Below the pieces are notes generated by a model. That model was given only the letters and a program-made list of their open reading frames with translations. It was not told the DNA's origin and searched no databases. Source: Microlunatus speluncae (GTDB taxonomy: Bacteria; Actinomycetota; Actinomycetes; Propionibacteriales; Propionibacteriaceae). Taken from it: a stretch of 64,000 nucleotides of DNA. The stretch lies in assembly GCF_009299835.1 (NCBI RefSeq), contig NZ_VKCZ01000001.1, forward strand, positions 372,001-436,000, written 5' to 3'. Made by a program: the position numbers and the translations under genes. This document shows, in pieces, positions 52,031-60,088 of this stretch; within the stretch, counting starts at the first letter, position 1; each line of letters starts with the position of its first letter.

Positions 52031-54094
52031 GTGACGCAGCAGAACGAGAACAGCACCGTGGCCGAGTTGATCAACCGGTCCAACCGACTGGGGGGCGATC
52101 CGCGGAACACCAACTACGCCGGCGGCAACACCTCGGCCAAGGGGACGGCGACCGATCCGGTGACCGGCGGCGACGTGGAGTTGCTGTGGGTCAAGGGCAG
52201 CGGTGGTGATCTCGGCACGTTGCAGGCGTCGGGGCTGGCGGTGTTGCGGCTGGACCGGATGCGGTCGCTGGTCGACGTGTACGGGTCCTGGGGCGACGGG
52301 GCGATCGAGCGCGAGGACGAGCTGGTCGCCGCGTTCGACTACTGCCTGCATGGCAAGGGCGGGGCGGCGCCGTCGATCGACACGGCGATGCACGGCCTGG
52401 TCGACGCGCCGCATGTCGATCACCTGCACCCCGACTCGGGGATCGCGATCGCGACCGCCGTGGACGGGGAGAGGCTGACCGGCGAGATCTTCGGTGACAA
52501 GGTGGTCTGGGTGCCGTGGCGGCGGCCGGGATTCCAACTGGGGTTGGACATCGCCAAGATCAAGTCCGACAACCCGCAGGCGATCGGCACGGTCCTGGGC
52601 GGCCACGGGATCACGGCCTGGGGTGCGACCAGCGACGAGGCCGAGGCCAACTCGCTGTGGATCATCAAGACGGCGCAGGACTATCTTGATCAACACGGGA
52701 GGCCCGATCCGTTCGGCGCCGAGCTGGATGGGTACGGAGCGTTGCCGGAGGCGGAGCGCCGGGCCAGGGCGGCCGCGCTGGCGCCGCATATCCGGGGCCT
52801 GGCCTCGACCGACAAGCCGATGGTCGGCCACTTCACCGACAGCCCCGAGGTGCTCGAGTTCCTGGCCCGGGCCGAGCATCCCCGGCTGGGAGAGCTGGGC
52901 ACCTCGTGCCCCGATCACTTCCTCCGGACCAAGGTGAAGCCGCTGATCCTCGACCTGCCCGCCGCGGCGAGCCTCGAGGATTCGATCAGCCGGCTGCAGC
53001 AGCTCCATGATCAATACCGGGCCGACTACCGGGCCTACTACGAGCGGCACGCCGACGCCGATTCGCCGGCGATGCGCGGCGCCGACCCGGCGATCGTGCT
53101 GGTGCCGGGCGTCGGCATGTTTTCCTTCGGGGCCAACAAGCAGACCGCCCGGGTGGCCGGCGAGTTCTACGTCAACGCGATCAACGTGATGCGCGGTGCA
53201 GAGTCGATCTCGACCTACGCGCCGATCGACGAGTCGGAGAAGTTCCGGATCGAGTACTGGGCGCTGGAGGAGGCCAAGCTGCAGCGGCTGCCGAAGCCGC
53301 GGTCGCACGCCGGCCGGATCGCCCTGGTCACCGGCGCCGCCAGCGGCATCGGCAGGGCGATCGCCACCCGGTTGGCGGCCGAGGGTGCCTGCGTCGTGAT
53401 CGCCGATCTTGATCAGGCAGGAGCCGAGGAGGCCGCGGCCGAGCTCGGCAACGCCGATGTGGCGATCGGGATCCGGGCCGACGTCACCGACGCCGCGCAG
53501 GTGCAGGCGGCGATCGACGCCGCGGTGCTCGCGTACGGCGGACTTGATCTTGTGGTCAACAACGCCGGCCTGTCGATCTCCAAGCCGCTGACCGAGACCA
53601 CCGAGGCGGACTGGGACCTGCAGCACAACGTGATGGCGCGGGGCTCGTTCCTGATCTCCCGGGCCGCCGCCAAGGCCCTGATCGCGCAGCGGATGGGCGG
53701 CGACATCGTCTACATCTCCAGCAAGAACTCGGTCTTCGCCGGCCCGAGCAACATCGCCTACTCCGCGGCCAAGGCCGACCAGGCGCACCAGGTCCGGCTG
53801 CTCGCTGCCGAGCTGGGTGAGCACGGGGTCAAGGTGAACGGGATCAACCCGGACGGCGTGGTCCGCGGCAGCGGGATCTTCGCCGGCGGCTGGGGTGCCA
53901 AGCGGGCCGCGGTCTACGGGGTGAAGGAGGAGGAGCTCGGCGCCTACTATGCCGGCCGGACCCTGCTCAAGCGGGAGGTGTTGCCCGACCACGTGGCCAA
54001 CGCGGTCGCGGTGATCACCTCCGACGAGCTGAGCCACACCACCGGACTGCACATCCCGGTCGACTCGGGCGTCGCGGCGGCGTTCCTGCGCTGA
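52031..54094 (+). CDS. rhaEW: Bifunctional rhamnulose-1-phosphate aldolase / L-lactaldehyde dehydrogenase
   Basis: A 687-residue fusion. Residues about 1-410 are the class II aldolase part: NYAGGNTSAKG, LLWVKGSGGDLGTL, and the zinc-binding HVDHLHPDS. Residues about 430-687 are a short-chain dehydrogenase: TGAASGIGRAIA, NNAG, YISSKNSVFAGPSNIAYSAAK with catalytic Tyr and Lys. The aldolase splits L-rhamnulose-1-phosphate into dihydroxyacetone phosphate and L-lactaldehyde; the dehydrogenase oxidises the lactaldehyde to lactate. The fusion (RhaEW) is known in Bacillus and actinobacteria. GTG 52031 follows rhaI by 114 bp containing a repeat hairpin. Confidence 0.93.
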   Translation: MTQQNENSTVAELINRSNRLGGDPRNTNYAGGNTSAKGTATDPVTGGDVELLWVKGSGGDLGTLQASGLAVLRLDRMRSLVDVYGSWGDGAIEREDELVAAFDYCLHGKGGAAPSIDTAMHGLVDAPHVDHLHPDSGIAIATAVDGERLTGEIFGDKVVWVPWRRPGFQLGLDIAKIKSDNPQAIGTVLGGHGITAWGATSDEAEANSLWIIKTAQDYLDQHGRPDPFGAELDGYGALPEAERRARAAALAPHIRGLASTDKPMVGHFTDSPEVLEFLARAEHPRLGELGTSCPDHFLRTKVKPLILDLPAAASLEDSISRLQQLHDQYRADYRAYYERHADADSPAMRGADPAIVLVPGVGMFSFGANKQTARVAGEFYVNAINVMRGAESISTYAPIDESEKFRIEYWALEEAKLQRLPKPRSHAGRIALVTGAASGIGRAIATRLAAEGACVVIADLDQAGAEEAAAELGNADVAIGIRADVTDAAQVQAAIDAAVLAYGGLDLVVNNAGLSISKPLTETTEADWDLQHNVMARGSFLISRAAAKALIAQRMGGDIVYISSKNSVFAGPSNIAYSAAKADQAHQVRLLAAELGEHGVKVNGINPDGVVRGSGIFAGGWGAKRAAVYGVKEEELGAYYAGRTLLKREVLPDHVANAVAVITSDELSHTTGLHIPVDSGVAAAFLR

Positions 54095-54104
54095 GTAGCT
54101 GATC

Positions 54105-55529
54105 ATGGGAAACCAAGCGGTCTTCGGTGCGGTCGACATCGGTGCGTCCGGCGGGCGGGTGATGGCCGGCTGGATCGCCGACGGCCGGATCGAGCTCGAG
54201 CTGGTGCACCGGTTCGGCAACCAGATGGACCAGCGGGATGGCCGGCTGTACTGGGACTTCGGGCGGCTCTGCAGCGACGTGATCGACGGGCTGACCCGGC
54301 TCGCGGCCCGCTTCGACCACGTGATCAGCATCGGCATCGACACCTGGGCGGTCGACTACGGTCTGCTCGATCGCACCGGTGAGTTGATCGGCGACCCGGT
54401 GGCCTACCGGGACGACCGGACCGCGGCGGTGATCGGTGACGTGCACGCCAAGATCGACTTCGCCGAGCTGTACGCCATCGCCGGGCTGCAGTTCCTGCCG
54501 TTCAACACGATCTATCAGGTGGCGGCGGAGCAGCGGGAGGACCGCTGGTCGCGGGCCGAGACGCTGCTGATGCTGCCCGACCTGCTGGCGTACGGGCTGA
54601 CCGGGCAGCGGCAGACCGAGGCGACCAACGCCTCGACCACCGGGTTGTTCGATGCGACCGCCCGGGAGTGGTCGCCGGTGATCATGGACCGGCTCGGCGT
54701 GCCGGCCTCGTTGCTGCCGCCGGTGCGGCCCTCCGGCACGGTGATCGGAAAGCTGCTGCCGGACCTGGCCCGCAAGACCGGCCTGCCGGCGACCACGGTG
54801 ATCACCTCGGTCGGCTCGCACGACACCGCGTCGGCGATCGTCGGCACCCCGCTGGAGTCCCCGGCGGCCGCCTACATCTCCTCCGGCACCTGGTCCCTGG
54901 TCGGCGTCGAACTCGATCAGCCGATCCTCTCCGCGGAGAGCCGGCTGGCCAACTTCACCAACGAGGGCGGCGTCGACGGCACCGTCCGCTATCTGCGCAA
55001 CGCCGGTGGACTGTGGCTGCTGTCGGAGTGCGTCCGGAGTTGGGAGTCCGACGGCCAGCCGGTTGATCTTGATCGGCTGCTGGCCGAGGCGGCCGCGGTG
55101 ACCGGGCCGGTCGGCATCATCGACGCCGACGCCGAGGAGTTCATCGCGCCGGACCACATGCCGGAGCGGATCGCCGTCGCCTGCGAGCGGACCGGCCAGC
55201 CGGTGCCGCGGACCCGGGCCGAGTTCACCCGGACGATCTGTGAGTCACTGGCCGCCGCGTACGCCTCGATCGTGCGCACCGCCGGCGAACTGTCCGGCCG
55301 GACGATCGACTCGGTGCACGTGGTCGGCGGCGGCTCGCAGAACGAATTGCTCTGCCGGCTCACCGCCGACCGCTGCGGTCTGCCGGTGATCGCCGGCCCG
55401 ACCGAGGCGACCGCGATCGGCAACGTGCTGGTCCAGGCCCGCGCCCACGGCGCCCTCTCCGGCACCCTCGCCGACCTCCGCCAGGTGGTCCGCGCCAGCA
55501 CCAACCCCCGCCGCTACACCCCCTCCTGA
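54105..55529 (+). CDS. rhaB: Rhamnulokinase
   Basis: A 474-residue FGGY kinase phosphorylating L-rhamnulose at O1. Motifs are the N-terminal phosphate-binding GAVDIGASGGRV, SIGIDTWAVDYGLLD with the catalytic Asp, SSGTWSLVGVE, and the FGGY C-terminal VVGGGSQNELLCRLTADRCGLPVIAGPTEATAIGN. The ATG 54105 lies 10 bp after the rhaEW stop, so it is in the same operon. The substrate assignment rests on the neighbouring genes. A terminator hairpin follows at 55541-55589. Confidence 0.92.
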   Translation: MGNQAVFGAVDIGASGGRVMAGWIADGRIELELVHRFGNQMDQRDGRLYWDFGRLCSDVIDGLTRLAARFDHVISIGIDTWAVDYGLLDRTGELIGDPVAYRDDRTAAVIGDVHAKIDFAELYAIAGLQFLPFNTIYQVAAEQREDRWSRAETLLMLPDLLAYGLTGQRQTEATNASTTGLFDATAREWSPVIMDRLGVPASLLPPVRPSGTVIGKLLPDLARKTGLPATTVITSVGSHDTASAIVGTPLESPAAAYISSGTWSLVGVELDQPILSAESRLANFTNEGGVDGTVRYLRNAGGLWLLSECVRSWESDGQPVDLDRLLAEAAAVTGPVGIIDADAEEFIAPDHMPERIAVACERTGQPVPRTRAEFTRTICESLAAAYASIVRTAGELSGRTIDSVHVVGGGSQNELLCRLTADRCGLPVIAGPTEATAIGNVLVQARAHGALSGTLADLRQVVRASTNPRRYTPS

Positions 55530-55540
55530 CCCCTGCCGAC

Positions 55541-55589
55541 CCGTCACTTCCGCTGCGACAGGCCGCAAAAACGGCCGCGGATGTGACGG
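55541..55589. terminator. Nested hairpin terminator after rhaB
   Basis: CCGTCAC (55541-55547) pairs with GTGACGG (55583-55589), with CCGC/GCGG further in. An inner GGCCG-CAAAAA-CGGCC hairpin lies near 55561-55576. TTTTT follows at about 55600. It separates the convergent rhaB and 55618 genes. Confidence 0.6.
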
Positions 55590-55617
55590 CTCACCGGGTT
55601 TTTGGGGGGCCTTCAAG

Positions 55618-56250
55618 TCAGCTCCAGACGACGTAGTCGAAGATCACCGACGGCTGGCCGGGGCCGGCCGGCTGGGCGAGCTCCATCCCGGCGAGATGGC
55701 CTTCCTTGGTCTGGATGCAGACCCATTGGTCGTCGCCGACCTTGGACAGGTAGACCTTGTGGTCGATCCGGTCGGTCAGCGCGGCCTGGCACGTCGCCTT
55801 GCTGATCGGGCCGGTCGCCACCGTGATCCCGTACGGACCGAGCAACTCCTCGGTGCCGCCCAGATAGAGATCGTCGTTGGGTGGGGGACTGCCCAGCCGC
55901 CCGGTCTCCAGGTCGGCGAAGTCGGCGTTTCTCAGTTCCAGCCGATCCCGATGCAGCACGCCGGGCTCGGCCGGTGGGCCGCTCGTGGCGGCTGGCGGTG
56001 CCGTGCTGGCGGGGGCGGGCGACGCCGCGTCGGTGGGGGCGGGCGCCGGATCCTCGGCGGTCGCCGCCACGGATGTTTCGGCCGTGACGCCGGGCGGGGG
56101 CGACGCCGACACCGGGCCCGGCCCGCCGAAGACCTGGACCAGGACGACCAGGAAGCCGCCGACCGCCGTCAGCAGACCCGCGACTGCGGTGAGGACCCCG
56201 GGCAAGGTCTTCCAGAACGACGTCGAGCCGTCCTTTTCCGCATCTGACAT
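55618..56250 (-). CDS. Single-pass membrane protein with soluble C-terminal domain
   Basis: A 210-residue protein. A short cytosolic N-terminus precedes one hydrophobic segment (PGVLTAVAGLLTAVGGFLVVLVQVFGG, about residues 17-43). A Pro/Ala/Thr-rich linker of about 55 residues follows, then a C-terminal domain of about 100 residues (FADLETGRLGSPPPNDDLYLGG, ATCQAALTDRIDHKVYLSKVGDDQWVCIQTKEGHLAGMEL) with two Cys. I recognise no family. ATG 56250 follows TACCAT with a 6-nt spacer, another leaderless start. Confidence 0.6.
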   Translation of the reverse strand: MSDAEKDGSTSFWKTLPGVLTAVAGLLTAVGGFLVVLVQVFGGPGPVSASPPPGVTAETSVAATAEDPAPAPTDAASPAPASTAPPAATSGPPAEPGVLHRDRLELRNADFADLETGRLGSPPPNDDLYLGGTEELLGPYGITVATGPISKATCQAALTDRIDHKVYLSKVGDDQWVCIQTKEGHLAGMELAQPAGPGQPSVIFDYVVWS

Positions 56251-56360
56251 GCAGAAATGGTAAATCCGGCGGCGGCTTCCGGGGTCGGTTCCGGCCGAGT
56301 CGACTTCCCGCCGTCCGGGGCCGCGTGCGATGGGCGGAACGGGCACGGGAGGCTGTCAGC

Positions 56361-57107
56361 ATGACCCTCTTCACCGGCCGGACCGCGGTCGTCACCGGAG
56401 CCAGTCGAGGCCTGGGCCGGGCCGTGGCCGGTGCGCTCGCCGCGGCGGGCGCCGACCTGGTGCTGGTGGCCCGAGATGCCGAGGCGTTGCTCCGGGTGGC
56501 CGCCGAGTTGCAAGATCACGGTGTCGGAGTCCGTACGGTGCCGGCCGATCTCTCGCTCCCCGGCGCCCCGGACGCGGTCGCCGATGCCGTCGGCGCGGCC
56601 GATCTCTTGATCAACAATGCCGCGGTCGTGACGCCGATCGACGCCAGCCGCCGGCTCCCGTCGGCGGCGGTGGCCGAGGCCGTCGCGATCAACCTCACGG
56701 CACCGATGATCCTCGGCTTCCGGATGCTCGGCTCCATGATCGACAACGGCTGGGGCCGGATCGTCGGCATCTCCAGCGGCGTCGCCGCGCGTCCCGACGC
56801 CATGATCGGCGGCAACGTGTACGGCACCGGCAAGGCCGCGCTCGAGGCCCACCTGGCCAACCTTGCCGCGGAGCTGGCCGGCACCGGCGTGACGGCCAAC
56901 ACCTATCGGCCCGGCATGATCGACACCGGCATGCAGGCCTGGATCCGTGACCAGGGCGGCACCGCGGTGCAGCGCTCGCTGCGGGAGCGCTTCGTCGCCG
57001 CCCACCGCGACGGCCGACTGCGCCCACCGGAGGAGGTGGCGGCCGTCCTGGTCCGGCGGCTGGCGACGGCGGACAACGGCGCCGTCTGGGACGTCGCCGA
57101 CGGCTGA
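56361..57107 (+). CDS. Short-chain dehydrogenase/reductase
   Basis: A 248-residue classical SDR. Motifs are TGASRGLGRAVAGA for the cofactor, ADLLINNAAVVTP, SGVAARPDAMIGGNVYGTGK with the catalytic Ser and YxxxK, and the later TYRPGMIDTGMQ. The VTGASRG motif and Arg after beta-2 (VARDAEALLR) suggest NADP(H). The substrate is unknown. ATG 56361 follows GGGAGGCTG. It is a single gene between the divergent membrane protein and the sugar-dehydrogenase-like gene. Confidence 0.83.
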   Translation: MTLFTGRTAVVTGASRGLGRAVAGALAAAGADLVLVARDAEALLRVAAELQDHGVGVRTVPADLSLPGAPDAVADAVGAADLLINNAAVVTPIDASRRLPSAAVAEAVAINLTAPMILGFRMLGSMIDNGWGRIVGISSGVAARPDAMIGGNVYGTGKAALEAHLANLAAELAGTGVTANTYRPGMIDTGMQAWIRDQGGTAVQRSLRERFVAAHRDGRLRPPEEVAAVLVRRLATADNGAVWDVADG

Positions 57108-57124
57108 GCCTTCCCGCCGTCCAA

Positions 57125-57170
57125 TTGTGGACAAGCATTATTGCCTATTAGTGCGCGTAACTTTTAGGAT
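57125..57170. promoter_or_regulatory. Promoter region with DnaA box and TATTAGTGCG motif
   Basis: A DnaA box TTGTCCACA is present on the minus strand (57125-57133). TTGCCT (57141-57146) and TAGGAT (57165-57170) with an 18-bp spacer form a plausible promoter. TATTAGTGCG (57146-57155) is one mismatch from the reverse complement of CGTACTAATA, which is repeated at the TetR gene at 63348. Confidence 0.5.
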
Positions 57171-57176
57171 GAATGA

Positions 57177-58406
57177 GTGGCTCGCGCGACGATGATCAAC
57201 GTGCCGTTCGAGGGTCGGGACCGGGTCCGGATCGGGCTGGTCGGGGCCGGCAACCGCGGCAGTTCGCTGCTCGGCAACCTGCTGGCCATCGACGGCGCCC
57301 AGGTGGTCGCGGTCGCCGACGCGTCCTCGGGGCGGGCGGGGGAGGCGGCCGATCGGATCGCCGCCGCGGGGTGGCCCCGGGCCGCGGCCGGCACCGACGC
57401 GACCGCGTTGATCGAGCGCGACGACGTCGACCTGGTGATCATCGCCAGCCCGTGGGAGCTGCATACGCCGCTGGCGGTGGCCGCGATGCGGGCCGGCAAA
57501 CACGCCGCCGTCGAGGTGCCGGCGGCACTCACGCTGGACGACTGCTGGGCGCTGGTCGACGCCAGCGAGCAGACCCGGCGGCACTGCGTGATGTTGGAGA
57601 ACTGCAACTACGGCTACAACGAGCTGCTGGTGCTGAACCTGGTCCGCGACGGTGTGCTCGGCGAGTTGCTGCACGCAGAAGCGGCCTATCTGCATGATCT
57701 TCGGCGACCACTGATGACCGACAAGGCGTGGCGGCGCAAGGCGCATGTCGACTACGACGCCAACCTCTATCCGACCCACGGGCTGGGCCCGGTGGCCGCC
57801 TACCTCGACGTCAATCGCGGCGACCGGTTCGTCCGGATGACCTCGATGAGCTCGGCCTCCCGCGGCCTCGATGCCTGGCGGAATGATCATCCCGACGAGC
57901 TCGACCCGAGCACGGCCGGCGAGGTCTATCGCTGCGGCGACATCAACACCTCGATCGTCGCCACCCAACGGGGCCGGACGATCTTGCTGCAGCACCAGGT
58001 GGTGGGGCCGCGACCGTACAGCCGGCGGAACGAGATCGTCGGCACCAAAGGGATCTTCACCGACTTCCCGCCGCGGATCTTCGTCGAGGATCCCGACGAT
58101 CCCGAGCAGCCGGAGGAGTACGCCGAGCTCGACGCGTTCCGGCAGTACGAGCACGCGTTATGGACCGAGGAGGGCGCGCGGGCGCGGGAGTCGGGTGGGC
58201 ACGGCGGGATGGACTACCTGATGCTGTTGCGGCTGATCACCGCGATGCGATCCGGTGCCGTGCCCGAGATGGATGTCTACGACGCCGCGGCCTGGAGCGC
58301 GCCGGCGCCGCTGAGTGTCGCGTCGGTCGCGGCCGGCGGCGCTCCGGTCGACTTCCCGGATTTCACCTGCGGCCGCTGGGCCGAGTCCCGTCCCGGCATC
58401 CGCTGA
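57177..58406 (+). CDS. Gfo/Idh/MocA family protein, GH109-like
   Basis: A 409-residue oxidoreductase fold with an N-terminal Rossmann domain (RIGLVGAGNRGSSLLGNLL). Its middle motifs (VMLENCNYGYNELLVLNLVRDGVLGELLHAEAAYLHDLR; WRRKAHVDYDANLYPTHGLGPVAAYLDVNRGDRF) match the NAD-dependent alpha-N-acetylgalactosaminidase family GH109. The function would be hydrolysis of a glycosidic bond through transient oxidation of the sugar, but the substrate is not proven. GTG 57177 has TAGGAT exactly 6 nt upstream, so it is probably leaderless. It lies 69 bp downstream of the SDR gene. Confidence 0.82.
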   Translation: MARATMINVPFEGRDRVRIGLVGAGNRGSSLLGNLLAIDGAQVVAVADASSGRAGEAADRIAAAGWPRAAAGTDATALIERDDVDLVIIASPWELHTPLAVAAMRAGKHAAVEVPAALTLDDCWALVDASEQTRRHCVMLENCNYGYNELLVLNLVRDGVLGELLHAEAAYLHDLRRPLMTDKAWRRKAHVDYDANLYPTHGLGPVAAYLDVNRGDRFVRMTSMSSASRGLDAWRNDHPDELDPSTAGEVYRCGDINTSIVATQRGRTILLQHQVVGPRPYSRRNEIVGTKGIFTDFPPRIFVEDPDDPEQPEEYAELDAFRQYEHALWTEEGARARESGGHGGMDYLMLLRLITAMRSGAVPEMDVYDAAAWSAPAPLSVASVAAGGAPVDFPDFTCGRWAESRPGIR

Positions 58407-58466
58407 TTCCGGCCGGCCGGGGACCCGGTCGTCGCCGGATGATCGACGGCTTGGCAGGATGCTGCG

Positions 58467-59300
58467 GTGACGCATTCGTACCGCTGCCCGGTCCGGTGGG
58501 GCGACATGGACGCCCAGGGCCACGTCAACAACGCCGCGTTCGTCGACTATCTGCAGGAGGCCCGGGTCGACTTCCTGCACGCCGGCCCGCCGGTGATGCG
58601 GGAGCTGCTGGACAGCGGCGTGATCGTCGCCGGCCACCAGGTCGAATACCTGGCGCCGGTGGTCTACACCGGCCGGCCGCTGACGATCGATCTCTGGCTG
58701 GAAGCGGTCGGCGGCAGCCGGTTCAAGATCGGCTACGAGATCAGGGACGGAGCAGAGGTAGCGGTCCGGGCCCGGACGACGGCGACCCCGTTCGACCTGA
58801 CGAACAACGCGTTGCGCCGGCTCACCGCGGCCGAACGGGAGTATCTGACCGCGCATCTCGAGCCGGCCGAGCCGCTGCGGCCGGTGGACTCGACCAAGAT
58901 CAAGTTCGACGGCTCCGGCCGGCTCCATCGGGTCCGGGTGCGCTGGTCCGATCTCGACTCCTACGGCCACGTCAACAACGTCCGCTACTACGACTACGTC
59001 CAGGAGGCGCGGGTCGAGTTCGTGGCCGACCTGATCGGCGGCGATGACGGCGGTCAGTGGGTCGTCGTCCGGCAGGACCTGGACTATCTGAAGCCGGTCG
59101 ACTTCGCCATCGAGCCCTATCTGGTGGAGACCGTCGTGACCAAGATCGGCACCCGCTCGGTCTCGCTGGCGGCCGAGCTCCGGGACGATGCCGGTACGCG
59201 CTACGCGACCGCGCGGACCGTCCTGGTCGGCGATCGGCCGATCACCGAGGACTGGCGCGCCTTCTTCGAGCGGCGCTCGGGCAGGGTGATCGTTCCCTGA
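58467..59300 (+). CDS. Double hotdog acyl-CoA thioesterase
   Basis: A 277-residue protein with two tandem 4HBT hotdog domains. Each begins with the same signature: RWGDMDAQGHVNNAAFVDYLQEARVDF near residue 10 and RWSDLDSYGHVNNVRYYDYVQEARVEF near residue 160. The Asp in each motif is the expected catalytic acid. It cleaves acyl-CoA to CoA and acid; chain length is unknown. GTG 58467 follows CAGGAT by 6 nt, a weaker form of the leaderless pattern. It is followed by a long repeat-rich intergenic region. Confidence 0.88.
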   Translation: MTHSYRCPVRWGDMDAQGHVNNAAFVDYLQEARVDFLHAGPPVMRELLDSGVIVAGHQVEYLAPVVYTGRPLTIDLWLEAVGGSRFKIGYEIRDGAEVAVRARTTATPFDLTNNALRRLTAAEREYLTAHLEPAEPLRPVDSTKIKFDGSGRLHRVRVRWSDLDSYGHVNNVRYYDYVQEARVEFVADLIGGDDGGQWVVVRQDLDYLKPVDFAIEPYLVETVVTKIGTRSVSLAAELRDDAGTRYATARTVLVGDRPITEDWRAFFERRSGRVIVP

Positions 59301-59529
59301 GACGCCTGGATCCACCGATGATCTTGGATCGGGCGGCGTCGGACGGGCCCAGTCGGCCAGAGTGTTCGTTCCCTGAGCCGTGGCGTGTTCGTTCCCTGAG
59401 CCTGTCGAAGGGCAAGCCAGGGCAAGCGCTGTCGCGGGACCTGAGCACCCATCGAGTTGACCCGGGAACGACAGACTTCGCCCGCTCGAGGTCGACCGGA
59501 CAAGACCGCTCGGTGCACGCCGAGGCTTG

Positions 59530-59760
59530 AAGACGCGCCAGGGACGGGCGGGTTACGGCGTTCCCTGGGGAACTTCCGGCCGGGGCGCCGGTTGCGCGGC
59601 CGCCGGGATTATCCACTGTGACGTTTCCCGGCTTGATCGGCGCCGGAGGGCCGGGAAACGTCACAGTCGATGCCCGGCCGGCGACTTTCGCCGCAAACAC
59701 CGGCGCCCGGCCGCCTTACGTGGCGGACCGCCGTGACCTGCCCGCTTCTTGGCGCGTCTT
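59530..59760. repeat. About 230-bp fold-back (imperfect palindrome)
   Basis: Left arm 59530-59632 and right arm 59650-59760 (reverse complemented) align over most of their length. The match is perfect at the tips (AAGACGCGCCA at 59530-59540 against TGGCGCGTCTT at 59750-59760) and next to the loop (ACTGTGACGTTTCCCGGC against GCCGGGAAACGTCACAGT). The 17-nt loop is 59633-59649. It has no coding potential. Confidence 0.75.
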
Positions 59761-60033
59761 TTCCGGCCGTCAGGCCGAAACCGAAAGGGCACGGCGTCTG
59801 GCCTGCCCTTCGACAGGCTCAGGGAACGAACAAGCGGCGGCAGGGCTCAGGGAACGAACAAGCCGCGACAGGCTCAGGGAACGAACCCCCTCGGTCGTAC
59901 CTGCGGGGCTCGGCTTCGGGCCGCGTAGGCCGACCTGGATCGCAACCCCACGGATCCACGAACATCGGTGGATCCAGGCTTCAAGGACCGGACTTCGCAC
60001 CGACCTCGACAAGTCGGTCAACAGCCTCCCTTG

Positions 60034-60055
60034 CATACCCAGGCGGGGTATGGTG
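60034..60055. promoter_or_regulatory. CsoR-like operator over the histidine kinase promoter
   Basis: CATACCC-AGGCG-GGGTATG is a perfect 7-5-7 inverted repeat (60034-60052). It resembles TACCC/GGGTA sites bound by copper-sensing CsoR repressors. TATGGT (60050-60055) at its edge could be the -10 of the kinase gene, so binding would block transcription. Confidence 0.5.
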
Positions 60056-60088
60056 GGCGGGTTCCGGACGCGAGGAGGTGACCGACGG

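Larger units (their letters stand above)
59301..60088. other. Repeat-rich 788-bp intergenic region
   Basis: I see no gene here. The outer inverted repeat GCCTGGATCCACCGATG (59304-59320, complemented at 59963-59979) encloses two TTCGTTCCCTGAGC copies (59365, 59388), a central fold-back (59530-59760) and three inverted copies GCTCAGGGAACGAA (59817, 59845, 59872). A CsoR-like repeat lies at 60034-60052, just before the kinase gene. Confidence 0.7.
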
